Source: Aliidiomarina minuta (GTDB taxonomy: Bacteria > Pseudomonadota > Gammaproteobacteria > Enterobacterales > Alteromonadaceae). Taken from it: a stretch of 64,000 nucleotides of DNA. Position 1 is the stretch's first letter. Each line of letters opens with the position of its first letter. The stretch is taken from NCBI RefSeq assembly GCF_003987145.1, contig NZ_PIPL01000001.1:2076217-2140216 (forward strand), read 5' to 3'. The notes under the pieces are model-generated. The model saw only the letters and a program-made list of their open reading frames with translations, did not search any database and had not been told where the DNA came from. Below are positions 33,901-42,644 of this stretch, piece after piece. Position numbers and translations under genes: made by a program.

Positions 33901-34833
33901 CTAATCATCATAATGTGCTAAATTTTGATTCACTGCAAATGGGATCCCATCTTTACGATTAAAGGCCTTATCTACTAGTGTCCAGTCAATTGGGGGGAGC
34001 TTGTGGCGCGCCCGCAATTCCACCAGCATTGTAACCATATCTTTGTGCGCAACGGCATTATCGGTTACGGAAACGGGGCGATGCGCTTCTATCAGAATGT
34101 TTTTCCCGGACCACCCAGTTTTTATAGGTTGCTCAATAATATTCACGGGCACCCCTATATAAGTCATTTCAACCAGTGCCTGTATATCCTGATTATTCAT
34201 ACGTATGCAACCTGCGCTGGCGCGGGTACCAATACCAAATCTTTGATTGGTGCCATGAATAAGGTAACCCGCTTTACTTAAGTTAATAGCGTAAGGTCCT
34301 AATGGATTGTCGGGGCCAGCGGGAATTTGCCGACGTACTTCTTTCCCCTGATCCTGCCAACGCTGACGTATTGATGCGGGTGGATACCAGGTTGGGTTAG
34401 CCATGCGCGCATTAATCTCCATACGCCCTATTGGCGTTGGTGTATTGCCTTGGCCAATACCAATCGGATAGGTATAAATAAGATTTTTTTCCGGCATGAA
34501 ATAATAAAGACGATACTCTGCCAGATTAACGACTATTCCTTCCATGGGTGCCGTAGGTAAAATAAATTGCGTAGGCAATGTTACTTTAGCCCCAACTTCT
34601 GGAATCCAGGGGTCTAAATCGCGGTTGGCGGCAACGATTTCGTTATAACCTAAGCCATAACGTTCCGCGATATCTAATAAGGTCTCACCTTCTTCAACGG
34701 TAGTGCTTTGTATATTACCAATTACGCTGGAGCCCTCCGCTGGCCAGGCAAATTTATTATTGTCCTGTGCAGTGAGCGAAAATGAAAAAATAAAAATTAA
34801 ACTAAAACCAAAAACTTTCACAAGGTACTTCAT
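33901..34833 (-). CDS. LysM and YkuD L,D-transpeptidase (ErfK/YbiS type)
   Basis: 310 residues with a signal peptide (about 1-22). A LysM domain (about 45-90, TTVEEGETLLDIAERYGL) binds peptidoglycan. The YkuD catalytic domain has the His in YLIHGTNQRFGIG and the catalytic Cys in RASAGCIRMNNQDI, followed by a C-terminal extension. Enzymes of this architecture attach Lpp to peptidoglycan or make 3-3 crosslinks. The adjacent Lpp-like gene supports the first role, but the missing C-terminal Lys of that protein is a caution. Confidence 0.92.
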   Translation of the reverse strand: MKYLVKVFGFSLIFIFSFSLTAQDNNKFAWPAEGSSVIGNIQSTTVEEGETLLDIAERYGLGYNEIVAANRDLDPWIPEVGAKVTLPTQFILPTAPMEGIVVNLAEYRLYYFMPEKNLIYTYPIGIGQGNTPTPIGRMEINARMANPTWYPPASIRQRWQDQGKEVRRQIPAGPDNPLGPYAINLSKAGYLIHGTNQRFGIGTRASAGCIRMNNQDIQALVEMTYIGVPVNIIEQPIKTGWSGKNILIEAHRPVSVTDNAVAHKDMVTMLVELRARHKLPPIDWTLVDKAFNRKDGIPFAVNQNLAHYDD

Positions 34834-35036
34834 ATGTGTCGCACTATCCCCCGAACTTATAGGCGCCTATCATACTGACATTTGAATAAATGGTTAAGTA
34901 ATAACCGTAATTTTCTAATTCTTCATCAATATTCTTTCCGCTACTTTCATAAAAACGTCATATATCAGTAGCAATAGCTTCATTCAACCGGCCTATGGTA
35001 GCCCTGTGAGCAAAGCCACACAGCGAGGAAAACTTG

Positions 35037-35567
35037 ATGAAGTGGATGCACCAAATTCAACGTCTGGATGAAGCGGGCTTTATCTGGTTATCAGCACAAC
35101 TACGCTTTACTCCACGGGCGCAACCCGCGTTATGGGTTTCACGTAGTGGTGATGGTTATGGCTATCTGGCCTTTGTTGTCTTTGCTTATGGCATGGGATG
35201 GCCAGAAGCAAGCTTGCTGAGCCTGCTTTTATTGACCGGTTTTGCTATTGAGTTGCCTTGTTATTGGTTGCTGAAAAACCTGCTACGCCGACCACGCCCC
35301 TATCAACAGCTATCTTCAGTGGTCGCTGTGATCACCGCCAGCGATAAATTCAGTTTTCCATCCGGCCATACAACGGCGGCTTTCTTGTTTGCCAGCCTTT
35401 GTAGTACGCAACTGCCGGAGTTAACTTTTTACTTGTATGTATGGGCTTCGGCCGTTGGTCTGTCGCGAGTTGCTTTGGGTGTTCATTACCCGACTGATAT
35501 AGCGGCGGGCGCCATGCTGGGAATTTTGCTATCGAGTTTCACCTTATTTATTTTCGGGGCTTTTTAA
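35037..35567 (+). CDS. PAP2-family membrane phosphatase
   Basis: 176 residues from the ATG at 35037, which has AGGAA at 35026-35030; a TTG three bases upstream is too close to it. The three PAP2 motifs are present: KNLLRRPRP, PSGHTTAAF and SRVALGVHYPTD. Five or six membrane helices are visible. Such enzymes dephosphorylate undecaprenyl-pyrophosphate or phosphatidic/PGP lipids. Its TAA overlaps the ATG of the next gene by one base, so the two are coupled. Confidence 0.88.
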   Translation: MKWMHQIQRLDEAGFIWLSAQLRFTPRAQPALWVSRSGDGYGYLAFVVFAYGMGWPEASLLSLLLLTGFAIELPCYWLLKNLLRRPRPYQQLSSVVAVITASDKFSFPSGHTTAAFLFASLCSTQLPELTFYLYVWASAVGLSRVALGVHYPTDIAAGAMLGILLSSFTLFIFGAF

Positions 35568-36625
35568 TGAAAATACTGTATGCGATTCAGGGAACTGGCA
35601 ACGGCCATTTAACCCGGGCTTATGCAATGGCGGCCGAGTTTGCACAGCGAGAGGACCTGAAAGTTGATTACCTGATCTCCGGACGGTCACCCTCAGCGCT
35701 TTTTGAAATGCAGGCCTTTGGCGACTTTAGCTGGCGACAAGGCCTTAGCTTTGCTACCCGAGGCGGTAGAGTGTCATTGTTGGGTACGGTAAGTAAAAAT
35801 CCGTGGCTACAATTCTGGCAAGACGTGAAAGAGCTCAATTTAAGTTCTTATGACCTGGTTGTTACTGATTTCGAGCCAGTTGCCGCCTGGGCGGCGAAGC
35901 GACAAGGAGTGCCATGTGTTGGATTGGGCAGGCAATATGCTTTCCAGAAACACAATCATCAGTTACCCATCAATTCCCTACAACGCGCGATGTTAAAGCA
36001 GTTTGCTCCTTGTGATACCGCCATTGGCACACACTGGCAGGAGGTACCAGAGTTGGTGCCACCGCTATTGGGCCACGCATTAAACAGTGCAGGCCACGGG
36101 CGGACCGCTATGGATATAGGGCATTTTCTGGTGTATTTGCCTTTTGAATCGCTGGCTAAGATTAAAGAGCTGTTGGCTCCTTTTAATAACTTCCGCTTTA
36201 GTATTTTTCATCCGCAGGCGACTCGTATGGAAAATGCGCATTGCCAGTATTATCCCCCGTCCCGGCAGGGATTTGCGGAGGTATTTAGCCAGGTTCAAGG
36301 AGTAATCTCTAATGCTGGCTTTGAAACCAGTAGTGAGGCGCTGGCGTTGGGAAAAAAATTACTGGTGAAACCTTTGAGTGGGCAGTTTGAACAATACGCC
36401 AATGCTCATTGCCTGGCGGAACATGATTTGGCTTCTGTAATGTTTGGTTTAGATCGGGAGTGCATGTCCATGTGGTTACGGCATGCTATTCCAGCGCAGA
36501 TCAAGTGGCCGGATATTGCACCGCAGTTAGTTAACTGGCTGGCTGACGGGGCGGATGAACCGGTGCGCAGCCTGAGTTTACGTTTGTGGGGGCAAGAAAA
36601 AGAAAACCGTCAGGCGACTGCCTGA
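35567..36625 (+). CDS. MJ1255/VC2487-type glycosyltransferase-like protein
   Basis: 352 residues. The N-terminus ILYAIQGTGNGHLTRAYAMA matches the GT-B-like MJ1255/VC2487 family. A second block reads GVISNAGFETSSEALALGKKLLVKPLSGQFEQYANA, the typical nucleotide-sugar binding C-terminal half. The substrate is unknown, but coupling to a PAP2 phosphatase gene suggests a lipid-linked or membrane substrate. Confidence 0.85.
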   Translation: MKILYAIQGTGNGHLTRAYAMAAEFAQREDLKVDYLISGRSPSALFEMQAFGDFSWRQGLSFATRGGRVSLLGTVSKNPWLQFWQDVKELNLSSYDLVVTDFEPVAAWAAKRQGVPCVGLGRQYAFQKHNHQLPINSLQRAMLKQFAPCDTAIGTHWQEVPELVPPLLGHALNSAGHGRTAMDIGHFLVYLPFESLAKIKELLAPFNNFRFSIFHPQATRMENAHCQYYPPSRQGFAEVFSQVQGVISNAGFETSSEALALGKKLLVKPLSGQFEQYANAHCLAEHDLASVMFGLDRECMSMWLRHAIPAQIKWPDIAPQLVNWLADGADEPVRSLSLRLWGQEKENRQATA

Positions 36626-36632
36626 CGGTTTT
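36603..36632. terminator. bidirectional terminator after the glycosyltransferase and M28 genes
   Basis: AAAACCGTCAGGC (36603-36615) pairs with GCCTGACGGTTTT (36620-36632), loop GACT. T-runs occur on both sides. It overlaps the glycosyltransferase stop codon and follows the convergent M28 gene. Confidence 0.92.
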
Positions 36633-36641
36633 AAGTTTTAA

Positions 36642-38312
36642 TTACTGGCGCTGTTCGTCACTGCGTGTGCGCATAGCTTCAAATTCATTACCTTCAGCCC
36701 ACTGCGGCCAACCGCGGCTATTTGCCAGGTGATTACCGATACGGAAATAAATCCATAAGTCTTGATGAGTGCCGCGTAAGTCCCATTCAGGGTCATACTC
36801 ATCAGCTGGTTGATGGTAGGCTTCACGATTATATATAGCGCGTTGCTCCTGGCCCCATTCTTCACCTTTTTCAAAGTGATCATTACCGCCTTTGGCATAC
36901 AGCATAGGAACGCCTTTGCTAGCCAGACTGAAGTGATCTGAACGATAGAAAATACCCGCTTCAGGGTTTGTTTCCGGTGCCAGGTAGCGGTTCTGAGCTT
37001 CTACATAAGGTTCTGCGTATTGCTGCATGTCGGAGTTTTCCCAGCCAACAACTACAAAATCCTTCATTGGGCCGTAGACGTTCATAACGTCCATGTTAAT
37101 GCCAGCTGCTGCCTGTTCAAGCGGTAACATTGGATTATCCGCATACCAGGCTGAACCTAACAGGCCGCGCTCCTCAGCGCCAACCAGAAGGAAGACAACA
37201 CTGCGTTCTGGTGCTTCTTCTGCCTGGGCAAACTTTTCTGCGATGGACAGAACACCGGCTGTACCGCTGGCATTGTCCTGGGCTCCGTTATAGATATCGC
37301 CACTGATAGGCTCGACACCCAGATGATCCCAATGAGCCATATAAATCACATGCTCTTCCGGGTATTTACTACCTTCAATGTAACCAAGAATATTATGCGT
37401 ATCGATATATTCAAATTCGTTTTCTACGGTCATCGATAAGGATGTTTGCAGGTCAATGGCGGAGAAATCTTCAGCCAGCGCAAGCTCATGAGCTTCTCCC
37501 AGAGTCATACCAATGTTCGCGAACAGTTCTTCAGCTTTGTTGTCGGTAATCCAGCCTTCCAGAGTGCTGCGATCCATATTGCGATTTTCGCGAGCCAGGT
37601 CAAAACGAACCGGTGAACCACCGGCGATAACATTCCAGCCATAACCTGCAGGGCCAGTTTCGTGGATGATAATGGCGCCAGTGGCGCCCTGACGGGCCGC
37701 TTCTTCAAATTTATAGGTCCAGCGGCCATAATAAGTCATGGCATTGCCTGTAAATAAGTCGTCATCCTGGGTGGCATAGCCCGGGTCATTGACAAACATA
37801 ACTACGGTTTTGCCTTCAACATCCAGGCCTTCATAATCGTTCCAGTCAAATTCCGGTGCAACGATGCCATAACCGACAAATACCAACTCGCTTTTGTTCA
37901 CCTCAACCTGCTCTACTACCCGAGGTGTCCAGGCCATCATTTCTTCACGGTATTTGAATTCACTTTGCTCGTCGTTGTGTGAAAGTTGCATGTTAGTTAC
38001 ACGCGTCGGGGCGATGCGAACTAAGGGCACTGGCTGCAGGTAGCCATCTTCGTTGTACGGCTCTAGCCCCAGTGAAGAGAATATGTCCGTGGCGTACTCG
38101 ATAGTGAGTTCTTCCCCACGTGTTCCGGGAGCCCGGCCTTCAAATTCATCGGACGAAAGTATGCGCAGATGTTCACGATAATTGTCATTAAAATGATAAT
38201 CAACATAACCGTCTGCATCAACGGGGGGGGCAGTCTCAGGTTGTGGAGTCTGAGCTGGCGAACAGGCTACGGCAAGTAGGCTTGCGGCAGCGAGAAAAGT
38301 GAGTTGTCGCAT
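36642..38312 (-). CDS. M28-family metallopeptidase lipoprotein with PA domain
   Basis: 556 residues. Lipobox LAVAC (Cys17). A PA (protease-associated) insert spans roughly residues 140-270, followed by the M28 zinc core with ligands in MAHWDHLGV (His), GAQDNASGTA (Asp), GAEERGLLGS (catalytic/zinc Glu), NMDVMN (Asp) and SDHFSLASKGVP (His). It is a probable aminopeptidase at the envelope, degrading peptides for uptake. Acts in the periplasm or at the outer membrane. Confidence 0.92.
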   Translation of the reverse strand: MRQLTFLAAASLLAVACSPAQTPQPETAPPVDADGYVDYHFNDNYREHLRILSSDEFEGRAPGTRGEELTIEYATDIFSSLGLEPYNEDGYLQPVPLVRIAPTRVTNMQLSHNDEQSEFKYREEMMAWTPRVVEQVEVNKSELVFVGYGIVAPEFDWNDYEGLDVEGKTVVMFVNDPGYATQDDDLFTGNAMTYYGRWTYKFEEAARQGATGAIIIHETGPAGYGWNVIAGGSPVRFDLARENRNMDRSTLEGWITDNKAEELFANIGMTLGEAHELALAEDFSAIDLQTSLSMTVENEFEYIDTHNILGYIEGSKYPEEHVIYMAHWDHLGVEPISGDIYNGAQDNASGTAGVLSIAEKFAQAEEAPERSVVFLLVGAEERGLLGSAWYADNPMLPLEQAAAGINMDVMNVYGPMKDFVVVGWENSDMQQYAEPYVEAQNRYLAPETNPEAGIFYRSDHFSLASKGVPMLYAKGGNDHFEKGEEWGQEQRAIYNREAYHQPADEYDPEWDLRGTHQDLWIYFRIGNHLANSRGWPQWAEGNEFEAMRTRSDEQRQ

Positions 38313-38369
38313 GAGTCTTCCCTCTTGGTGTGGAGCAACATTTTTGTGACAACATCATAGCATTGAGAT

Positions 38370-38402
38370 AAAAAAAAAGCGCGACCCAAAGGCCGCGCTT
38401 TT
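38370..38402 (-). terminator. intrinsic terminator of the DUF4168 gene
   Basis: On the minus strand AAGCGCG and CGCGCTT (38394-38400 and 38377-38383) form a stem followed by a nine-base T-run. It lies between the DUF4168 gene and the M28 gene, which are on the same strand. Confidence 0.9.
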
Positions 38403-38426
38403 CCTGTTTGAGCAATGAAACTGCGA

Positions 38427-38807
38427 TTAACGCAGGTCTTCAATTTGTTGCTGAACTTCAGGGTCGTTCTGCATGCGATATGCGATAGCGTTATATTCTT
38501 CAACGCTCAGACCACTGTCTTCAACTGCTTCAACCATTTCGCTCTGAGCTGAAATTTGTAGCTCTTGAGCTTCTTCCTGAGTTTCAGCGGCTTCAAGCTG
38601 CTCAACAAACTCATCGTTAATACGTTCAATATCGTTCAACGCTGATGCAAACTGTTCCAGTTGCTCTTGAGTTACTGGCTCATTCTGCATTTCTTCCATT
38701 TGCTGCTGTGCATATTCCTGCTGTTGTTGCTGTTGGTCCTGAGCAAGAGCTGGAACAGAAAACATAGCGGCTGCAAGTGCTGATAGTGCGAAAGTACGTT
38801 TTAACAT
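38427..38807 (-). CDS. DUF4168 exported protein
   Basis: 126 residues with a signal peptide (cleavage near PALAQDQ, residue 22). The mature part is a helical, Gln/Glu-rich protein, with QFASALNDIERINDEF and SAQSEMVEAVEDSGLSVEEYNAIAYRM, the DUF4168 pattern. Probably periplasmic. Function unknown. The AGGAGAACG before the ATG is a good ribosome site. It is upstream of, and divergent from, a histidine kinase. Confidence 0.8.
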   Translation of the reverse strand: MLKRTFALSALAAAMFSVPALAQDQQQQQQEYAQQQMEEMQNEPVTQEQLEQFASALNDIERINDEFVEQLEAAETQEEAQELQISAQSEMVEAVEDSGLSVEEYNAIAYRMQNDPEVQQQIEDLR

Positions 38808-38978
38808 AAGACGTTCTCCTCGTTGAAATATAATTTGTTAATTCACTAGTACTAAAGCGAACTCCATGCCAACCTTTCAGGGGTTGTTGTAAGTTATTGT
38901 TATATTTGATGTTTAAGTTATTTTTGGCGTTTTAGGCCGAGTTTGAAGAATTTAAAATGGAACTATAGTGTATACTTT

Positions 38979-39016
38979 TGTCACATATGACAGATTTGTC
39001 AGTGACAGAAGTGACA
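38979..39016. promoter_or_regulatory. cluster of TGTCA/TGACA half-sites upstream of the histidine kinase
   Basis: TGTCA-N4-TGACA at 38979-38992, TGTCA-N1-TGACA at 38997-39007 and a further TGACA at 39012-39016. All lie between a possible -10 (TATACT, 38971-38976) and the kinase ATG at 39022. A protein bound here would repress the operon. A self-binding response regulator is plausible but not shown. Confidence 0.6.
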
Positions 39017-39021
39017 CAACT

Positions 39022-40509
39022 ATGAAAAAACTACCCCGCCAGTTCTGGCAACTTGCAGGCATGCAAAGAGCATTGCTCTTGTATGTGGTTCTGCCCTTAC
39101 TGGTTACCGCTGGATTGGGCATTGGTTATGGCCTGGACCGCGTTTCTAAATTAGAGTCCGATCGATTAAAAGACGATGTCGAACTCATTGGCCGCGCCAT
39201 TCGGCTACCTATAGGCGAAGCTTTGGCTGTTGGTGATGAGGAGGCCGTGCGCCGAACCTTGCAGTCAGTGTTTGATATTGGCCGGATTTACGGTGCTTCA
39301 GTATTTGATGTTAATGGTAACCAGGTTGCTGCAGCTGGCATTACTGAACGCGACCTGACATCCAGTCAGGTTGCCCAGCAGGTGGTAACTACAGGTGAAC
39401 AACAGGAGCGTTACCGACAGGTCTCTGGCATGTTTTTGTTCTCTCATTTTATCCCTGTGTTTGATGACCTGGGGCGTACCAATGGATTTATCCAGATTAA
39501 CCGGCGCGCTAGTGACTTTGATGCTTCTTTAGAGCAGTTATCAAGAACCGCCTGGGCAACTTGGTGGGTGATGTGTCTGGTGACTTTAGCTATTGTTATT
39601 TTCGGCCATTATGGTGGCGTGGGGCGGCATGTTAATGCGCTGAAAATGAGTATGAACAGAATAGAAACCGGGGAGCGTTCGCACCGTGCTCTGGAGACGG
39701 GCCCTACGGAAATCGCTGAAGTGGCGAAAGGGCTGAACCGAATGCTGGATAGCATTGATAGAAAAGACTTGGAACTGGCCAAGCGTCAGGCACATGAAGA
39801 AACCCTGGCCCAGCAGCTTCAGCATCAGGAAAAAATGGCTGCTATTGGTCGCGTGGCCGGCGGGGTTGCTCATGAACTGGGTGCACCATTAACCGTAATT
39901 GATGGTCGTGCCCGACGCTTATTAAAGGCGAACGAAAATCCTGATGAGATACGGCAGTTGACGGCTATTCGCGGGCAAGTGGCCCGGTTGACGCGTATTG
40001 TGCGGCAGCTACTTAACTATACCCGTCGCACGGGAAGTGGTTTCTCTAACGTGCAGCTTAATGAATTGATCAACGAATGTCTGGAAAACGTGCGTCATGA
40101 ATTGCCCGAAGATGGTCCTCGATTGACGCTACTCTCTTCGCCATCTTTACATGCTTTATGTGATGAATCCCGTATCGAGCTGGCGTTGGTTAATATCATT
40201 CGCAATGCAGCTCAGGTTGCTGCAAAAAGAGTTGAGGTATCACTTGAGGACGGTGCTAACCAGGTCGTCATTCGGGTGCGCGATGACGGTAGCGGGCTGC
40301 CAGAAGATGTTGATGAATATCAGCTTCTGGAACCTTTTTACACAACAAAGGCACAGGGTGAAGGTACCGGGCTCGGCTTAGCTATTGTGGATAACGTAAT
40401 GGCCGAGCATAACGGTAGCTTAAGTATTGGTAATCACGCTGATGGAGGCTGCGAGGTTACTTTGTGTTTCCCCAGGCAGCCGGACAGCCCGATTGAGCAG
40501 GAGTCTTAA
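39022..40509 (+). CDS. sensor histidine kinase of a sigma-54 two-component system
   Basis: 495 residues from the ATG at 39022; a GTG at 38968 would start in the operator repeats. A first membrane helix (about 17-38), a periplasmic sensor of about 140 residues, a second helix near 184-205, a HAMP-type linker, the H-box VAGGVAHELGAPLTVIDG, N-box LVNIIRNAAQVA, and G-boxes DDGSGLP and GEGTGLGLAIV. The next gene is its NtrC-type partner, 1 nt downstream. The signal is unknown. Confidence 0.9.
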   Translation: MKKLPRQFWQLAGMQRALLLYVVLPLLVTAGLGIGYGLDRVSKLESDRLKDDVELIGRAIRLPIGEALAVGDEEAVRRTLQSVFDIGRIYGASVFDVNGNQVAAAGITERDLTSSQVAQQVVTTGEQQERYRQVSGMFLFSHFIPVFDDLGRTNGFIQINRRASDFDASLEQLSRTAWATWWVMCLVTLAIVIFGHYGGVGRHVNALKMSMNRIETGERSHRALETGPTEIAEVAKGLNRMLDSIDRKDLELAKRQAHEETLAQQLQHQEKMAAIGRVAGGVAHELGAPLTVIDGRARRLLKANENPDEIRQLTAIRGQVARLTRIVRQLLNYTRRTGSGFSNVQLNELINECLENVRHELPEDGPRLTLLSSPSLHALCDESRIELALVNIIRNAAQVAAKRVEVSLEDGANQVVIRVRDDGSGLPEDVDEYQLLEPFYTTKAQGEGTGLGLAIVDNVMAEHNGSLSIGNHADGGCEVTLCFPRQPDSPIEQES

Positions 40510-40510
40510 C

Positions 40511-41902
40511 GTGGTAGAAAAAGATGTGGTGCGGAAAAACACTATGGATGAACGAATTTACGTGGTGGAAGACGATCCTGGCTTACGAGAGTTATTGCAG
40601 GAAGAGCTGGAAGCCGAGGGTTACCAGGTGCAGGCGCAGGATTCGGTGGAACAGGCATTGCCTGAAATTGAAAACTGGCAGCCGGATTTGGTGATTAGTG
40701 ATCTGCGTTTACCGGGTGCTAATGGTATGAGTATGATCCCACACCTGCAGAAGTTACCTGCAGCGCCGGCTATTTTGCTAATCACTGCCTTTGGAACGGT
40801 TTCGCAGGCGGTTGATGCTTTAAAACAGGGGGCCGATGATTTTCTTACCAAACCACTGGATATTGAGCACTTGTTGCTGGCTACCCGAAGGCTTATAGAA
40901 AACCGGCGACTGAAGAACACGGTGAATGCTTTTCGTCGCTCTCTGGGCGATAACTCTTTTCACGGCATGATTGGGAACAGCCGAGCCATGCGTGATCTGG
41001 TTAACCAAATTGCTCAGGTCGCGGGGGCTGAATCGGCCGTATTAGTATTAGGTGAAAGTGGCACTGGTAAAGAGCTTGTTGCTAAAGCTATTCATGAAGA
41101 AAGTAGTCGCAAAGACGGACCTTTTTTGGCAGTGAATTGCGCGGGTATTCCTCTGGAACTGATGGAAAGCGAATTCTTTGGCCATGCAGCGGGCGCTTTT
41201 ACTGGTGCACAGAAAGCGCGCTCAGGTCTGTTGAAAGAAGCGGATCAGGGAACGTTGTTGCTGGACGAGATTGGAGAAATGCCGCTGGAACTGCAGGCCA
41301 AGTTACTGCGGGTGTTGCAGGAAGGCACTTTGCGTCCGGTTGGTAGTGATCAGGAAATTCAGGTTGATGTGCGGATTATAGCTGCAACGCACCGTGACCT
41401 TGAAGCTTTGGTCAGTGAAGGGCAATTTCGTGAAGACCTTTTTTATCGGCTGGAAACTTTTGCGTTGCAGGTTCCTGCTTTAAGGGAGCGGGGCGACGAC
41501 CGGGAGTTGCTGGCACAGTTTTTCCTCGCCGCTCTGACCAAGGAAAATGACACACCTCCCGTGTTAAGTAGTGCGGCTCTGGACCGTATTTATAACTATC
41601 CATTTCCTGGCAACGTGCGCGAACTGCAGAATGCGATGGAACGAGCGGTTACGTTTTGTCAGGGCAAAGAGATTTTGCCGCAGCACTTACCGGACCGTAT
41701 GCAAAAAGAAGCGCAGGTCAGTAATAACGAAGAACAAACACCTGGGTTTGGCGAAGTGCCGTTATCGCAGCTACGCTCCTTAAGTGATGTGCAACGAGAC
41801 TATGTACGCTACGTATTGCGCGAATCTGGAGGCAATAAACGCAAGGCAGCTGAGATACTCGGGGTTACCCGACGTACGCTGTATCGTTGGCTGGAAGACT
41901 GA
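40511..41902 (+). CDS. NtrC-family response regulator, sigma-54 activator
   Basis: 463 residues from the GTG at 40511, which has AGGAG at 40499-40503; the ATG at 40544 is an alternative with a weaker site. A receiver domain (Asp in VISDLRLPG), an AAA+ domain with Walker A GESGTGKE, GAFTGA in the sigma-54 loop and Walker B TLLLDEIGE, and a C-terminal Fis-type HTH (GGNKRKAAEILGVTRRTLYRWL). It activates RpoN promoters after phosphorylation by the kinase. Whether it controls the sigma-54 promoter at 13871 is an open question. Confidence 0.93.
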   Translation: MVEKDVVRKNTMDERIYVVEDDPGLRELLQEELEAEGYQVQAQDSVEQALPEIENWQPDLVISDLRLPGANGMSMIPHLQKLPAAPAILLITAFGTVSQAVDALKQGADDFLTKPLDIEHLLLATRRLIENRRLKNTVNAFRRSLGDNSFHGMIGNSRAMRDLVNQIAQVAGAESAVLVLGESGTGKELVAKAIHEESSRKDGPFLAVNCAGIPLELMESEFFGHAAGAFTGAQKARSGLLKEADQGTLLLDEIGEMPLELQAKLLRVLQEGTLRPVGSDQEIQVDVRIIAATHRDLEALVSEGQFREDLFYRLETFALQVPALRERGDDRELLAQFFLAALTKENDTPPVLSSAALDRIYNYPFPGNVRELQNAMERAVTFCQGKEILPQHLPDRMQKEAQVSNNEEQTPGFGEVPLSQLRSLSDVQRDYVRYVLRESGGNKRKAAEILGVTRRTLYRWLED

Positions 41903-41957
41903 TCCTGTTGCCCGGCGCAGGCGTAACAACCTTCGAAACTAAATAATAGAGAGTGTA

Positions 41958-42644
41958 ATGATGAAAATATTAATGGTACTGACCTCGCACGATAAGCTAG
42001 GTGATACTGGCCATAAAACTGGCTTCTGGGTAGAAGAATTTGCAGCACCTTATTATGTATTCGCAGAACAGGGGGTTGATATTACCCTGGCATCGCCAGC
42101 CGGCGGCCAGCCACCGATAGATCCTAACAGTGAGGGTGATGATGCTCAGACCGAAGCTACCCGACGTTTTTATAAGGATGATGCTCTGCGTGAAAAGCTG
42201 GCGCATACTAAGCGGTTATCTGAAGTCAGTGCTGATGAGTTTGATGCGGTGTTCTATCCCGGTGGCCATGGTCCTTTGTGGGATCTGGTTGATGATAAAG
42301 ACTCTATTCGCCTGCTTGAAAGCTTCTGGGAACAGGGCAAGGCGGTGGCTGCGGTCTGTCATGCTCCTGCGGTTTTACTGAATGCAACGCTGGCTGGCAA
42401 GCCTCTGGTCTCGGGTCGTGCGGTTGCCGGCTTCACCAACAGTGAAGAGGAAGCTGTGGAATTGACTAAGATAGTGCCTTTCCTGCTGGAAGATGAATTA
42501 AAAGCCAAAGGCGGGCGTTATGAATCGGGTCCTGATTGGGAACCTTTCATATTGCAGGATGGTCTGTTGATTACCGGTCAGAACCCGGCGTCTTCAGAAC
42601 CCGCAGCGAAAGCTTTACTGCAGGTTCTGCACGGTAAGCCTTAA
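41958..42644 (+). CDS. DJ-1/PfpI-family protein (class I glutamine amidotransferase-like)
   Basis: 228 residues. The nucleophile elbow is AAVCHAPAVLL (Cys134, His135), with the Glu near residue 27 (FWVEEF) and a GGHGPLWDL loop. This matches the Hsp31-like/type-1 amidotransferase-domain branch, whose members include glyoxalase III and chaperone proteins. GAGAG precedes the ATG. It is convergent with the PqqU gene with a 4-nt overlap. Confidence 0.85.
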   Translation: MMKILMVLTSHDKLGDTGHKTGFWVEEFAAPYYVFAEQGVDITLASPAGGQPPIDPNSEGDDAQTEATRRFYKDDALREKLAHTKRLSEVSADEFDAVFYPGGHGPLWDLVDDKDSIRLLESFWEQGKAVAAVCHAPAVLLNATLAGKPLVSGRAVAGFTNSEEEAVELTKIVPFLLEDELKAKGGRYESGPDWEPFILQDGLLITGQNPASSEPAAKALLQVLHGKP

